A stretch of 54,147 nucleotides of DNA from Candidatus Competibacteraceae bacterium. GTDB lineage: Bacteria; Pseudomonadota; Gammaproteobacteria; Competibacterales; Competibacteraceae. How positions within the stretch are numbered: the stretch's first letter is position 1; each line of letters begins with the position of its first letter. Below are positions 25,267 to 33,217 of this stretch, piece after piece. The DNA is taken from assembly GCA_003989065.1 (NCBI GenBank), contig RXIW01000015.1, positions 1 through 54,147 of the forward strand, read 5' to 3'. The notes beneath the pieces were generated by a model, which saw nothing but the letters and a program-made list of their open reading frames with translations, did not search any database and had not been told where the DNA came from. Position numbers and translations under genes: made by a program.

Positions 25267-26424
25267 ATGCCTAGCACTTTGGACCTTGCCATCGACCTGA
25301 TCCGCCGACCATCGGTCACCCCGCTGGATGCTGGCTGCCAAGATCTCTTGAGCGCCCGGCTGGCGGCGCTCGGCTTTCGGATCGAACGCTTGCGGTTCGG
25401 CGACGTGGACAACTGCTGGGCGCGCTTCGGCGAGCGCGAGCCGCTATTCGCTTTTGCCGGCCATACCGACGTGGTGCCGCCCGGCCCGCCCGAGCAGTGG
25501 CAATCGCCGCCGTTCGCCGCGGAAATCCGTGACGGTTGGCTGTATGGGCGCGGTGCGGCCGACATGAAAAGCAGCCTGGCGGCGATGGTCATCGCCTGCG
25601 AACGCTTTCTCGCCGCCTGCCCGCAACCGCGCGGCTCCATCGCCTTGCTGCTGACCAGCGACGAGGAAGGCCCGGCGGTCGACGGCACGGTCAAGGTAGT
25701 GGATCTGCTGGAAGCGCGTGGAGAGAAAATCCGCTGGTGTCTGGTCGGCGAACCGACCAGCTCCAGCCAGCTCGGCGACACCCTCAAGACCGGTCGGCGC
25801 GGTTCCCTGAATGGGCAACTACGCCTGCGGGGCACGCAAGGCCATGTGGCTTATCCACATCTAGCCCAAAATCCCATCCATGCCCTCGGCCCGATCCTGA
25901 CCGCGCTGACCGATGAGGTTTGGGATCAGGGCGACGACTTTTTCCCGCCGACCTCGTTCCAGGTTTCCAATGTGCGTTCCGGTACCGGTGCGGTCAACGT
26001 CATTCCCGGCGACTTGGAGCTGTGGTTCAACTTTCGCTTCTCGCCCGCGCTGACCGTGGACCAGATTCAGGAGCGCACCCGCCTGATCGTCGAAACCGGC
26101 CTGCTCAACGAGGAGGTCAAGACCGGCCAAGTGTTCCAATATGCGCTGGAATGGAATCTGTCAGGGCCGCCGTTCTTCACCGCACCCGGTGAACTGGTCG
26201 CCGCCGCCACCGCGGCTGTCCAGGCGGCAACCGGGCTGACGCCGGAACTGTCGACCAGCGGCGGCACCTCCGATGGCCGTTTCATCGCCCCCACCGGCGC
26301 ACAAGTCATCGAACTCGGACCGTCCAACGCCACCATCCATAAGATCGACGAGCGGATCGCCGTCGCCGATCTGGAACGGCTAAGCCACATTTATCAGGAC
26401 ATCCTGACCCGGCTGCTGGCCTGA
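25267..26424 (+). CDS. dapE: Succinyl-diaminopimelate desuccinylase
   Basis: DapE (385 aa) hydrolyses N-succinyl-LL-diaminopimelate in lysine and peptidoglycan precursor synthesis. It is an M20-family dizinc enzyme with metal ligands in [11 protein letters not shown] (His, Asp), the neighbouring [15 protein letters not shown] Asp, the catalytic Glu pair in [15 protein letters not shown], and a C-terminal His in [15 protein letters not shown] dimerisation domain lies between residues about 180 and 290. The ATG follows CGCCCCC without a strong ribosome site. Eight bases separate it from the TSUP transporter gene. Confidence 0.95.
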   Translation: MPSTLDLAIDLIRRPSVTPLDAGCQDLLSARLAALGFRIERLRFGDVDNCWARFGEREPLFAFAGHTDVVPPGPPEQWQSPPFAAEIRDGWLYGRGAADMKSSLAAMVIACERFLAACPQPRGSIALLLTSDEEGPAVDGTVKVVDLLEARGEKIRWCLVGEPTSSSQLGDTLKTGRRGSLNGQLRLRGTQGHVAYPHLAQNPIHALGPILTALTDEVWDQGDDFFPPTSFQVSNVRSGTGAVNVIPGDLELWFNFRFSPALTVDQIQERTRLIVETGLLNEEVKTGQVFQYALEWNLSGPPFFTAPGELVAAATAAVQAATGLTPELSTSGGTSDGRFIAPTGAQVIELGPSNATIHKIDERIAVADLERLSHIYQDILTRLLA

Positions 26425-26431
26425 TCGCGCG

Positions 26432-27217
26432 ATGCAGGAACTCCTCGCCTTCGACCTCCCCACCCTGCTGTTGCTGGGCGTCGTCGCTCTGCTGGCCGGC
26501 TTCATCGACGCCGTCGCCGGCGGCGGCGGGATGCTGGTCATGCCAGCCCTGCTGAGCATCGGTATGCCGCCGCACCTGGTGGTCGGCACCAACAAGCTGG
26601 TCGGCACCTTCGGCACCTTCAGCGCTTCCGTGACCTTCATCCGCAAGGGCCTGTTCCAGCCGGCCTTGTGGTGGGCCATGAGCTTCGGCACCCTGGTCGG
26701 GGCCTTGATCGGCGCGGTGTCGATCTATCTGGTCAGCGCCGGGGTCTTGAAGAAGCTGCTGCCGCTGGCGATTCTGGCGGCGGCGGCCTATCTGATCTGG
26801 CCTCGGCGCAATACCGCATCCGCTGCTCCGCCACCGGCATCGCCCGCAACAGCATTGCCCGCAACCCAGCGCGGCGTCCAACTGACGACCGGTGGGCTGA
26901 TCGGGTTTTACGACGGCTTCATCGGTCCCGGCACTGGCGCTTTCTGGATGAGCGCGGCGATGAAGCTGTTTCGGCTGGATCTGGTCGCCGCCGCTGGGGT
27001 GGCCCGCTTCATGAATTTCATCAGCAATCTGACGGCGCTGCTGACCTTCATGGCGCTGGGCAACATCGACTACGCCATCGGCCTGACCATGGGCGTCACC
27101 CTGATGCTTGGCGCTTTCGTCGGCGCGCACAGCGCCATTCGCTTCGGCGCGCCGTTCATCCGCCCGGTGTTCCTGATCGTGGTCCTGCTGATGGCTGGCC
27201 GCTTGCTGATTGGCTGA
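26432..27217 (+). CDS. TSUP-family (TauE/SafE) membrane transporter
   Basis: This 261-aa protein has about eight hydrophobic helices and the two-fold TSUP repeat: GFIDAVAGGGGMLVMPALLSIGMPPHLVVGTNKLVGTFGTFSAS in the first half and GGLIGFYDGFIGPGTGAFWMSAAMKL in the second. It resembles E. coli YfcA. The family moves small organic or sulfur anions (for example sulfite or sulfoacetate); the substrate is not deducible here. It probably forms a transcription unit with dapE and is convergent with the TPMT gene, 10 bases apart. Confidence 0.9.
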   Translation: MQELLAFDLPTLLLLGVVALLAGFIDAVAGGGGMLVMPALLSIGMPPHLVVGTNKLVGTFGTFSASVTFIRKGLFQPALWWAMSFGTLVGALIGAVSIYLVSAGVLKKLLPLAILAAAAYLIWPRRNTASAAPPPASPATALPATQRGVQLTTGGLIGFYDGFIGPGTGAFWMSAAMKLFRLDLVAAAGVARFMNFISNLTALLTFMALGNIDYAIGLTMGVTLMLGAFVGAHSAIRFGAPFIRPVFLIVVLLMAGRLLIG

Positions 27218-27227
27218 GCCCGCTCTA

Positions 27228-27890
27228 TCAGGTTGACCGATGGGCCAGCCGGTAGACCTTTTCCTGCAGCCAGGTCAGGCCGCGATCCCGCCAGCGCGAT
27301 TCCTCGGACAGGGCATCGCGGATGTACAGCAATTCCACCTCATGGGTCGAGCCGTACAGCGCCTGTACCTCGGCCTCGCCGACCGAAAACGGCGGGCCAG
27401 CCAGCACGCTCTGGTCGTATTCCAGGGTGACCAGCAGGATCCGCATCCCCAGCGGCAGGATGGCATCCAGATGGCGGGCATAACGCGCGCGCATCGGCGG
27501 CGGCAGCGCGATCAGCGACGCCCGGTCGTAAACGCCGGCGCAATCGGCCAGATGATGCGGCTCCAGTTCGAAAAAGTCGCCCTGCAAGATCCGCAGTTCG
27601 TCGACCTCCCACACCTCGAAAGGCCCTTCCCGCCGGCGCTGTGGCTGCAAACCGCTCTCAGCGAAGAAGGCGGCGATCGCCACCGGACTGATTTCGATTC
27701 CGGTGACCGGATGACCTTCCCCCGCCAGCCATAAGAGATCGAGACTCTTGCCGCACAGCGGCACGAATACCCGCTGGCCAGCTTGCAGTTCCAGTTTGCT
27801 CCAGAACTGCTGCAGATGAACGTTGATATCCTGCTGGTGAAAACCGATTTCGGCCCGCTCCCAGCGTTCATGCCAAAATGAAGGGTCCAT
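27228..27890 (-). CDS. tpm: Thiopurine S-methyltransferase family protein
   Basis: This 220-aa SAM-dependent methyltransferase has the bacterial TPMT layout: MDPSFWHERWERAEIGFHQQDINVHLQQFW at the start, then FVPLCGKSLDLLWLAGEGHPVTGIEISPVA (SAM-binding loop and acidic residue), ILQGDFFEL, and GVYDRASLIALPPPMRARYARHLDAILP. In bacteria this family methylates selenium, tellurium or thiol compounds. The start ATG at 27890 is set by the family N-terminus; the frame runs 45 codons further upstream. No operon partner is evident. Confidence 0.92.
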   Translation of the reverse strand: MDPSFWHERWERAEIGFHQQDINVHLQQFWSKLELQAGQRVFVPLCGKSLDLLWLAGEGHPVTGIEISPVAIAAFFAESGLQPQRRREGPFEVWEVDELRILQGDFFELEPHHLADCAGVYDRASLIALPPPMRARYARHLDAILPLGMRILLVTLEYDQSVLAGPPFSVGEAEVQALYGSTHEVELLYIRDALSEESRWRDRGLTWLQEKVYRLAHRST

Positions 27891-28083
27891 AGCGCTATAC
27901 CGCTTCGCGTTAGATTGTTCTGATGTTGGTCCATGACCGGCCAGCCACGGGCTGACGCCCCATGTCGCCCGGCCACCCGCACCGCTCGAATGCACCGAGA
28001 AACCCCAGGGTCTCTCGCCTGCCATCCTACTCCGCTGCGACCGCTCGATGCGGCCAAATCACAACCCATCCCGGCGATGCCGG

Positions 28084-28866
28084 TCAGCGCCAGTCCCAAC
28101 CGCGCCAGCGCCAGTCCGCGCCACTTGCCGCCAGCGCGCCGCTCCAACCGGCTTCCAGCGGCAAATTCAGCACACTCCAGATCCGCCCGTCGGTATCGGA
28201 CAGGGTCATCCGCCCTTCCGGATCGCCGTCTGCCGGCCAGCAGACTTCCAGCTGGCGCAACCCGCCGGCCAGACCATCCCCCTGCGCCTTGGCGATGGCT
28301 TCCTTGCGGGTCCAGCAGGCGAAGAACGCCCGTTGCAGTCGTTCCGTCGGCCAAGCCTGGAACAAGGCCCACTCGCGCGGGGTGCAGATGCGCTCCAGGA
28401 CGGCAAGATGGCTGACCCGCCGCTCCAGGCATTCCACATCCACGCCTACATCGCGCCAAGCGACCGCGTACAAAGCCCGGTGCGCGCTATGCGACAGATT
28501 GAACTGCAGACCCGTCGCCGCATCCGCATCCGCATCCGCCAAGCCCGGTTTGCCATGCGGGCCAACCGTGAGGCGCAGCGTGGCCGCCGCACAGCCCAGA
28601 TAAGCGCCGAGCAGGGTCCGCAACAAACCACGTCCGGCGATGAAGCGATGGCGCTGGTCGGGACAGCGGAATCGTTCCGCCCGCTGCCACTCGTCCGCCG
28701 CCAACGTCGCCGCCAGCTCCGCCAACGGGCGCGGCGGCTGATCCAGATCGACCAGCCACAGATGAATCTCGTCGCTAGGCAACGCAACCAAGCCAAGTGT
28801 GGCAGGATCGCAGTCCGCCCCGAACAGTCCGTCGCATCCCGGCAAGCGCCGATTCTGGTCTTCCAC
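28084..28866 (-). CDS. 4'-phosphopantetheinyl transferase, Sfp type
   Basis: This 260-aa enzyme transfers 4'-phosphopantetheine from CoA to carrier proteins. The Sfp-type two-domain form shows FNLSHSAHRALYAVAWRDVGVDVECLER, containing the Mg-binding GVDVE motif, and FFACWTRKEAIAKAQGDGL, the WxxKEA motif with catalytic Glu and Lys. No polyketide or non-ribosomal peptide cluster is in the window, so the target carrier lies elsewhere. It is a stand-alone gene divergent from the thioesterase gene; the 193-base gap on its other side shows nothing recognisable. Confidence 0.92.
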   Translation of the reverse strand: MEDQNRRLPGCDGLFGADCDPATLGLVALPSDEIHLWLVDLDQPPRPLAELAATLAADEWQRAERFRCPDQRHRFIAGRGLLRTLLGAYLGCAAATLRLTVGPHGKPGLADADADAATGLQFNLSHSAHRALYAVAWRDVGVDVECLERRVSHLAVLERICTPREWALFQAWPTERLQRAFFACWTRKEAIAKAQGDGLAGGLRQLEVCWPADGDPEGRMTLSDTDGRIWSVLNLPLEAGWSGALAASGADWRWRGWDWR

Positions 28867-28953
28867 CGTCCCTCCACAACCGCAACGCTCATGCGTGAAG
28901 CGATGTCGTTCCCTACACTAACGCCACGCCATCTTTATTGAAGGAGCGTCACC

Positions 28954-29358
28954 ATGAGCCATGTCATCGAAATCAAAGTCCGGGGCTACCACCTCGACCT
29001 GTTCCGTCACGTCAACAACGCGCGCTATCTGGAGTTTCTGGAGGAGGCCCGCTGGAGCTTTCTGGAACAGACCGACAACCTTGCCATCCTGGAGCAGCAA
29101 GGCTATGCCTTCGCCGTGGTCAACATCAACATCAACTACCGCCGCGCCGCCTACATGGGCGAAATCCTGCGCATCGTCACCTCGATGAAGTCGATCGGCG
29201 AACGGCGCTGCGTGATGCACCAGGCCATCCTGCTTCAGGATAGCGCCACCGTGATCGCCGACGCCGACGTCACCTTCGTGATCGTGGATACCCGGCTCGA
29301 AAAGGCGGTCCGGCTGGAAGGGGAAATGCGGAAAAATCTGGAGCGGATGACGGATTAG
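28954..29358 (+). CDS. Hotdog-fold acyl-CoA thioesterase (YbgC/4HBT family)
   Basis: This 134-aa protein is a single hotdog domain. The motif DLFRHVNNARYLEFLEEAR holds the catalytic Asp (here shifted as in YbgC-like proteins) and the conserved HVNN, followed by VVNININYRRAAYMGEILRIVTSM. It would hydrolyse short or medium acyl-CoA thioesters. It has an ideal ribosome site, AAGGAGCGTCACC. Its stop codon overlaps that of the convergent galE gene by four bases, so the two transcripts must overlap at their ends. Confidence 0.88.
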   Translation: MSHVIEIKVRGYHLDLFRHVNNARYLEFLEEARWSFLEQTDNLAILEQQGYAFAVVNININYRRAAYMGEILRIVTSMKSIGERRCVMHQAILLQDSATVIADADVTFVIVDTRLEKAVRLEGEMRKNLERMTD

Positions 29359-30353
29359 CCATTCTCACCGGCTGGCCGGGCGACGGTAGCGCGCGTTTCC
29401 CATCGCCAAGCATGCGCGATGATCGTGGCCAGATCGGTGTAGCGCGGCTCCCAGCCCAGCTCGGTGCGCGCGCGGCGTGAATCCGCCACCAGTCGGGCCG
29501 GATCGCCCGGTCGCCGTACGCCATACTGCACCGGAATGGCGTGGCCGACCACGGCTTCGGCGGTCTCGATGACCTCTCGCACCGAGAAACCATTGCCATT
29601 ACCCAGGTTGTAAACCGCGCTGGCCCCACCCGCCCACAGCCGCTGCAAGGCCAGGCCATGGGCCTGACACAGGTCATCGACATGGATGTAGTCGCGGATG
29701 CAGGTGCCATCCGGCGTCTCGTAGTCATCGCCGAACACCGTGATATGGGAGCGACGACCGGCAGCGGCCTGGAGCACCAGCGGAATCAGGTGGGTTTCCG
29801 GTTGGTGCCGTTCGCCCAGTTCCCCATCGGGATCGGCGCCAGCGGCGTTGAAATAGCGGAGACAGACCGACTTCAGCCCATAGGCTGCGTCGTAGTCCTG
29901 CAGCATCTGCTCGACCATCCACTTGCCACGGCCATAGGGATTGATGGGCTGCTTGGGATGGCTCTCGTCGATCGGCGTCCGCTCCGGTTCGCCGAAGATT
30001 GCCGCCGTGGATGAAAAAATGAAGTGCTTGACCCGATAGGCTCGCATCGCGTCCAGCAACTGCTGGGTCTTGCTGACATTGTTGAGGTAGTACTTGGCCG
30101 GCTCCTGCACCGATTCGCCGACCTGGATATAGGAGGCGAAATGCATGACGCCGTCGATGGGCGCGCGGCCGAACGCCTCATCCAGCGCTGCCCGTTCGCC
30201 TAAATCGCCATGCACGAAGCGGCCACCCTTGACCGCATCCCGGTAACCGTTGGATAGATTGTCCAGCACGGTCACCTCGAATCCGCGCTGGCGCAACCAC
30301 TTGACCATGTGCGAACCGATATAGCCCGCTCCGCCGACGACGAGCACATGCAT
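29355..30353 (-). CDS. galE: UDP-glucose 4-epimerase
   Basis: GalE (332 aa) interconverts UDP-glucose and UDP-galactose for surface polysaccharide synthesis. It is an extended short-chain dehydrogenase with the NAD loop VVGGAGYIGSHM, the catalytic Ser/Thr in FSSTAAIFGEPERTPIDE, and the YxxxK pair in NPYGRGKWMVEQ. FNAAGADPDGELGERHQPETHLIP and the C-terminal RRPGDPARLVADSRRARTELGW are typical of GalE. It lies 67 bases downstream of a coiled-coil protein gene and the two may be cotranscribed. Confidence 0.95.
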   Translation of the reverse strand: MHVLVVGGAGYIGSHMVKWLRQRGFEVTVLDNLSNGYRDAVKGGRFVHGDLGERAALDEAFGRAPIDGVMHFASYIQVGESVQEPAKYYLNNVSKTQQLLDAMRAYRVKHFIFSSTAAIFGEPERTPIDESHPKQPINPYGRGKWMVEQMLQDYDAAYGLKSVCLRYFNAAGADPDGELGERHQPETHLIPLVLQAAAGRRSHITVFGDDYETPDGTCIRDYIHVDDLCQAHGLALQRLWAGGASAVYNLGNGNGFSVREVIETAEAVVGHAIPVQYGVRRPGDPARLVADSRRARTELGWEPRYTDLATIIAHAWRWETRATVARPAGENG

Positions 30354-30420
30354 GGCAACGTTCCTGATCTGTAAATTGAATCCTGTGACCGGAAACCGAT
30401 CGAGTCATGGCGCAGCGTGA

Positions 30421-31380
30421 TCAATCACGACTACGATCGCGCTGCAGGCGCAACAAGCGTTCCATCAACTGTTCGATCTCGGTTTCCAGCGCGCTGCGCT
30501 CCTGCTCGGACTGACGATCGCGCGCAGCCATGCTGGTTTCCAAGTCGCGTTTTTCCTGGCGCGCCAGCTCCAGCTGCTGGCGTAGTCGCTGCACTTCCTG
30601 TTCCAAGGCTCCTGGAATGGTCCCTCCCCTATCCCGCAGGGTCTGGCACTCGTTCCGCAGCCGCTCCAGCTGGGCCTGCAACACTCGGCGTTCTTCCTCC
30701 CAGGCATTGCGCCGCCGATTCAATTCCGCCGAGGCTTCGGTCCTGAGTTGTTCGACCAAACGGGTATTGTCGAGCGACGGCGCATCCGGACTGCTCTCCA
30801 TGCGATTCAATTGGATCTGCAAGGCCAGACGCTCGCCTTCCCAAGCCTCGTGCTCCTGCTCCAGTTGGCTGCTCAGTGCTCCCTTATCCCGTTGCAAGAC
30901 CCGGATCTGTTCGTCGTTTTGCGCGCATTGCATCAGCAGGCCGCTGCGCTCCTGGTCCCAATTCGAGCTCTCCCGTGCGAAACGATCCTGCAAAGCCATC
31001 TGTTCCTGTTTCAGCTGGGTAATCAGCTCGCTCATCCGTCCCATCTCACGGAGTTGCGTTTGCCATTGCGTATTCTGGTGTTCTTCCAGCTCGGCGCGCT
31101 GCTGCTCCAGTTCGGCATAGCGTGTCTGGCTTTCGGCCAGATCGGTTTCCAATTGCTTCTGCTGAGATAATAACGTCCGGCGCGTTTGATAGGATTTGGT
31201 CTGCTCTTCGAGCATGGCGCCTTGCAAGCCGCTGCTCTTGGCCATGACATCATTCAGATCAGCCTGGAGTTGGCGGTTGGCGCCCTGCAAAGAACGGTAG
31301 GAAATGAAATAGACAAGTAGTGCGCCGGCCAATATCCCGGCGACCAGACCGATTGATAAATATGCAATATCCGTTGTCAT
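30421..31380 (-). CDS. Membrane-anchored coiled-coil protein of unknown function
   Basis: I do not recognise a family. The 319-aa product begins with one transmembrane helix (IGLVAGILAGALLVYFISY, residues 9-27) and continues as an almost unbroken coiled coil rich in Gln, Glu, Leu and Arg (residues 30-319), with many LEQQRAELEE-like heptads. The long cytoplasmic rod recalls scaffold or chromosome-partition proteins, but that likeness is compositional. It follows a response regulator that carries the opposite arrangement (soluble N-terminus, C-terminal helix), 185 bases upstream on the same strand. Confidence 0.78.
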   Translation of the reverse strand: MTTDIAYLSIGLVAGILAGALLVYFISYRSLQGANRQLQADLNDVMAKSSGLQGAMLEEQTKSYQTRRTLLSQQKQLETDLAESQTRYAELEQQRAELEEHQNTQWQTQLREMGRMSELITQLKQEQMALQDRFARESSNWDQERSGLLMQCAQNDEQIRVLQRDKGALSSQLEQEHEAWEGERLALQIQLNRMESSPDAPSLDNTRLVEQLRTEASAELNRRRNAWEEERRVLQAQLERLRNECQTLRDRGGTIPGALEQEVQRLRQQLELARQEKRDLETSMAARDRQSEQERSALETEIEQLMERLLRLQRDRSRD

Positions 31381-31565
31381 CCCAGTTTACCCGCGTTGTT
31401 GTTCTTAGCCCTTGCCCATTCGGGCTCGACGCCCGCACCCCACGCAACATCCCGCCGCTATTCATTGAAAACGATGGCATCAAAAATAATAAGGGGATAA
31501 GGACCAAACCCCGGAGCGACCGACCTGGCTCCGGTTGCCGTACAACGGCCGAACATCACTATCGT

Positions 31566-32666
31566 TCATCGGATGCCATAAACCAGCACGGCCGCTCCGA
31601 TCCCGACCACAGCAGCCGCGCCTGCCGTAAGATACATGCGGCGCTGCAGATCGCGTTGCATATCCGTCCACAATTGATGGGTCGCATGGGCAGCAGCAGC
31701 GGCCACGCTTTTCTCCTCGGCCCGAGCGGCAGCGATCGCGGTCGTCACCGCCTCGGCGACCGTCGTCGAAATCTCCTCCCGAGCTGCCTCGATTGCGGCC
31801 TCACGGGCCACTATCAGGGTCTTTTGGGTCGCTTCGGTGAACCGTGCGCTCAGCTGCCGGACCAGGTGCTCGGACAACTCGTGCAGCTGCGTCTGACAGA
31901 CCCGACCGGCCACATCCTGCACCATCCCTTCGATATCCGTCCGGCTCTCGCGACCGAATGTCTCCAGCCGTTCTCCCAGTTGGGCAGCCAGTATCGCCCG
32001 AATGGCCTCTTCGCTCAGCTGAGCAGGGGCGCTTTCTTCCACTGCCCGCGGCTGCCATTGCGCCAGTCGCGTTTCACAAATGTCCGTCGCGACTCGAGTA
32101 GCGACTTCTTCATGATTCGATTCCAGCTCCCGCCGTAGTTTGGCGATCACGCTATTGATCAGCGGCAGCACCTGGGATTCCACCATGTCGTAGAACACCA
32201 GTTCGCTCTTTTCGAGCAGCAGTTTCTCGACCCACTCGGACGACACCCCTTCGCTGCTTGGCGCAGCGGGGACGGCAGCCGGTTGTGTCGCATGGGTGGC
32301 CGCATCCATCTGTTTCAGGAGCGCATCCAGCAGTTCCGGGGTCGCCGGCTTGCTCAGCACACCGATGGCGCCGGTCTTGATAGCCTGCTCCAGATAGTCG
32401 GCATCGTCCTTGGAGGTATACATCGCAACGGGAATGGCTGCAGTGAGCGGGTTGCCCCTGATCTGCCGCAAGGCGGCCAAGCCATCCATGCCCGGCATGG
32501 TGTGGTCCAGGAAAATGGCGTCCGGCTGCTGGCTACGCAGATAATTCAATGCCTCTTCGGCCGTTTCCGCTGCATCGACGGTCACATTGAACCCCTGCAA
32601 CATCTTGCGCAGCATCAAGCGGGCGGACTTGGAATCGTCCACCACAAGGACATGTCGGACTGGCAT
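31566..32666 (-). CDS. Response regulator with C-terminal transmembrane anchor
   Basis: Residues 1-120 of 366 form a CheY-like receiver: acidic pair Asp10/Asp11, phospho-acceptor Asp54 in IFLDHTMPGMDG, Thr at about 84, and Lys106 in LSKPATP. No DNA-binding or enzymatic output domain follows. Residues 140-340 are helical and Ala/Glu/Gln-rich, with EEISTTVAEAVTTAIAAARAEEK. The protein ends with a hydrophobic segment, YLTAGAAAVVGIGAAVLVYGIR, predicted to be a tail anchor. The ATG at 32666 is chosen, with GGAG six bases upstream. The partner kinase is not in the window. Confidence 0.87.
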   Translation of the reverse strand: MPVRHVLVVDDSKSARLMLRKMLQGFNVTVDAAETAEEALNYLRSQQPDAIFLDHTMPGMDGLAALRQIRGNPLTAAIPVAMYTSKDDADYLEQAIKTGAIGVLSKPATPELLDALLKQMDAATHATQPAAVPAAPSSEGVSSEWVEKLLLEKSELVFYDMVESQVLPLINSVIAKLRRELESNHEEVATRVATDICETRLAQWQPRAVEESAPAQLSEEAIRAILAAQLGERLETFGRESRTDIEGMVQDVAGRVCQTQLHELSEHLVRQLSARFTEATQKTLIVAREAAIEAAREEISTTVAEAVTTAIAAARAEEKSVAAAAAHATHQLWTDMQRDLQRRMYLTAGAAAVVGIGAAVLVYGIR

Positions 32667-33217
32667 AACCTTCTCCCCTGGCATTTTTGTTACAGATTAA
32701 CAGGTTTCCCGCAGGTTTTTCCGGGTCAAGAACGTTTTTGGTTCCATGCGACGCCAGCGCAAAATATGATCTTAAATATCATGAGCTTGTTTGGATATTC
32801 TGCGCTTTCAGCAAATGCTTGGCGTCTTATCCGAACGTGCCATAAAAAATGTGAAGTGATCGCCATCAGTCAAACTTGGCAACAAGTTGCGGTGCTCCCC
32901 GAAGCGCTTCGTTGCCCTGCAGACAGGCCACCAAACGGCCATACAGCCCGAGCTTCCGCGCTGGAACACCGTCTACGACTGCTTTTATTATGGCTGATCG
33001 TGTGACAGGACAGGGGAGCATCTCCACCATGATCTGCGCTCGCGGCTACAGCAGGGTGGCGCAAATGCCCGATGGCGCGCAATCTGGAAGCGGAGCGCCA
33101 AAGATACGGTAATCGCCGAAACTGCGGCTCGTCTCTCCATCGCCGCTGCGCAACGGATTGAAAAGCGCACATCAACCATCCAGCATCCGGAACCATGCCT
33201 CAATACCCCTCAAAAAT
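32667..33217. other. Gene-poor stretch before the acyltransferase gene
   Basis: This 551-base interval has no convincing gene. A small inverted repeat ATGAT-N7-ATCAT lies at 32766-32782. On the minus strand a 54-codon frame (33030 to 32866, starting MVEMLPCPVTRSAIIKAVVD) is open, but it has no ribosome site or recognisable family, and I do not call it. The right half has fragments of coding-like composition in several frames and may be degraded DNA next to the AT-rich acyltransferase gene. Confidence 0.5.

Noticed and set aside
32866-33030. A 54-codon minus-strand frame in the gap before the acyltransferase
   Set aside because: No ribosome site, no family, and overlapping frames of equal quality.
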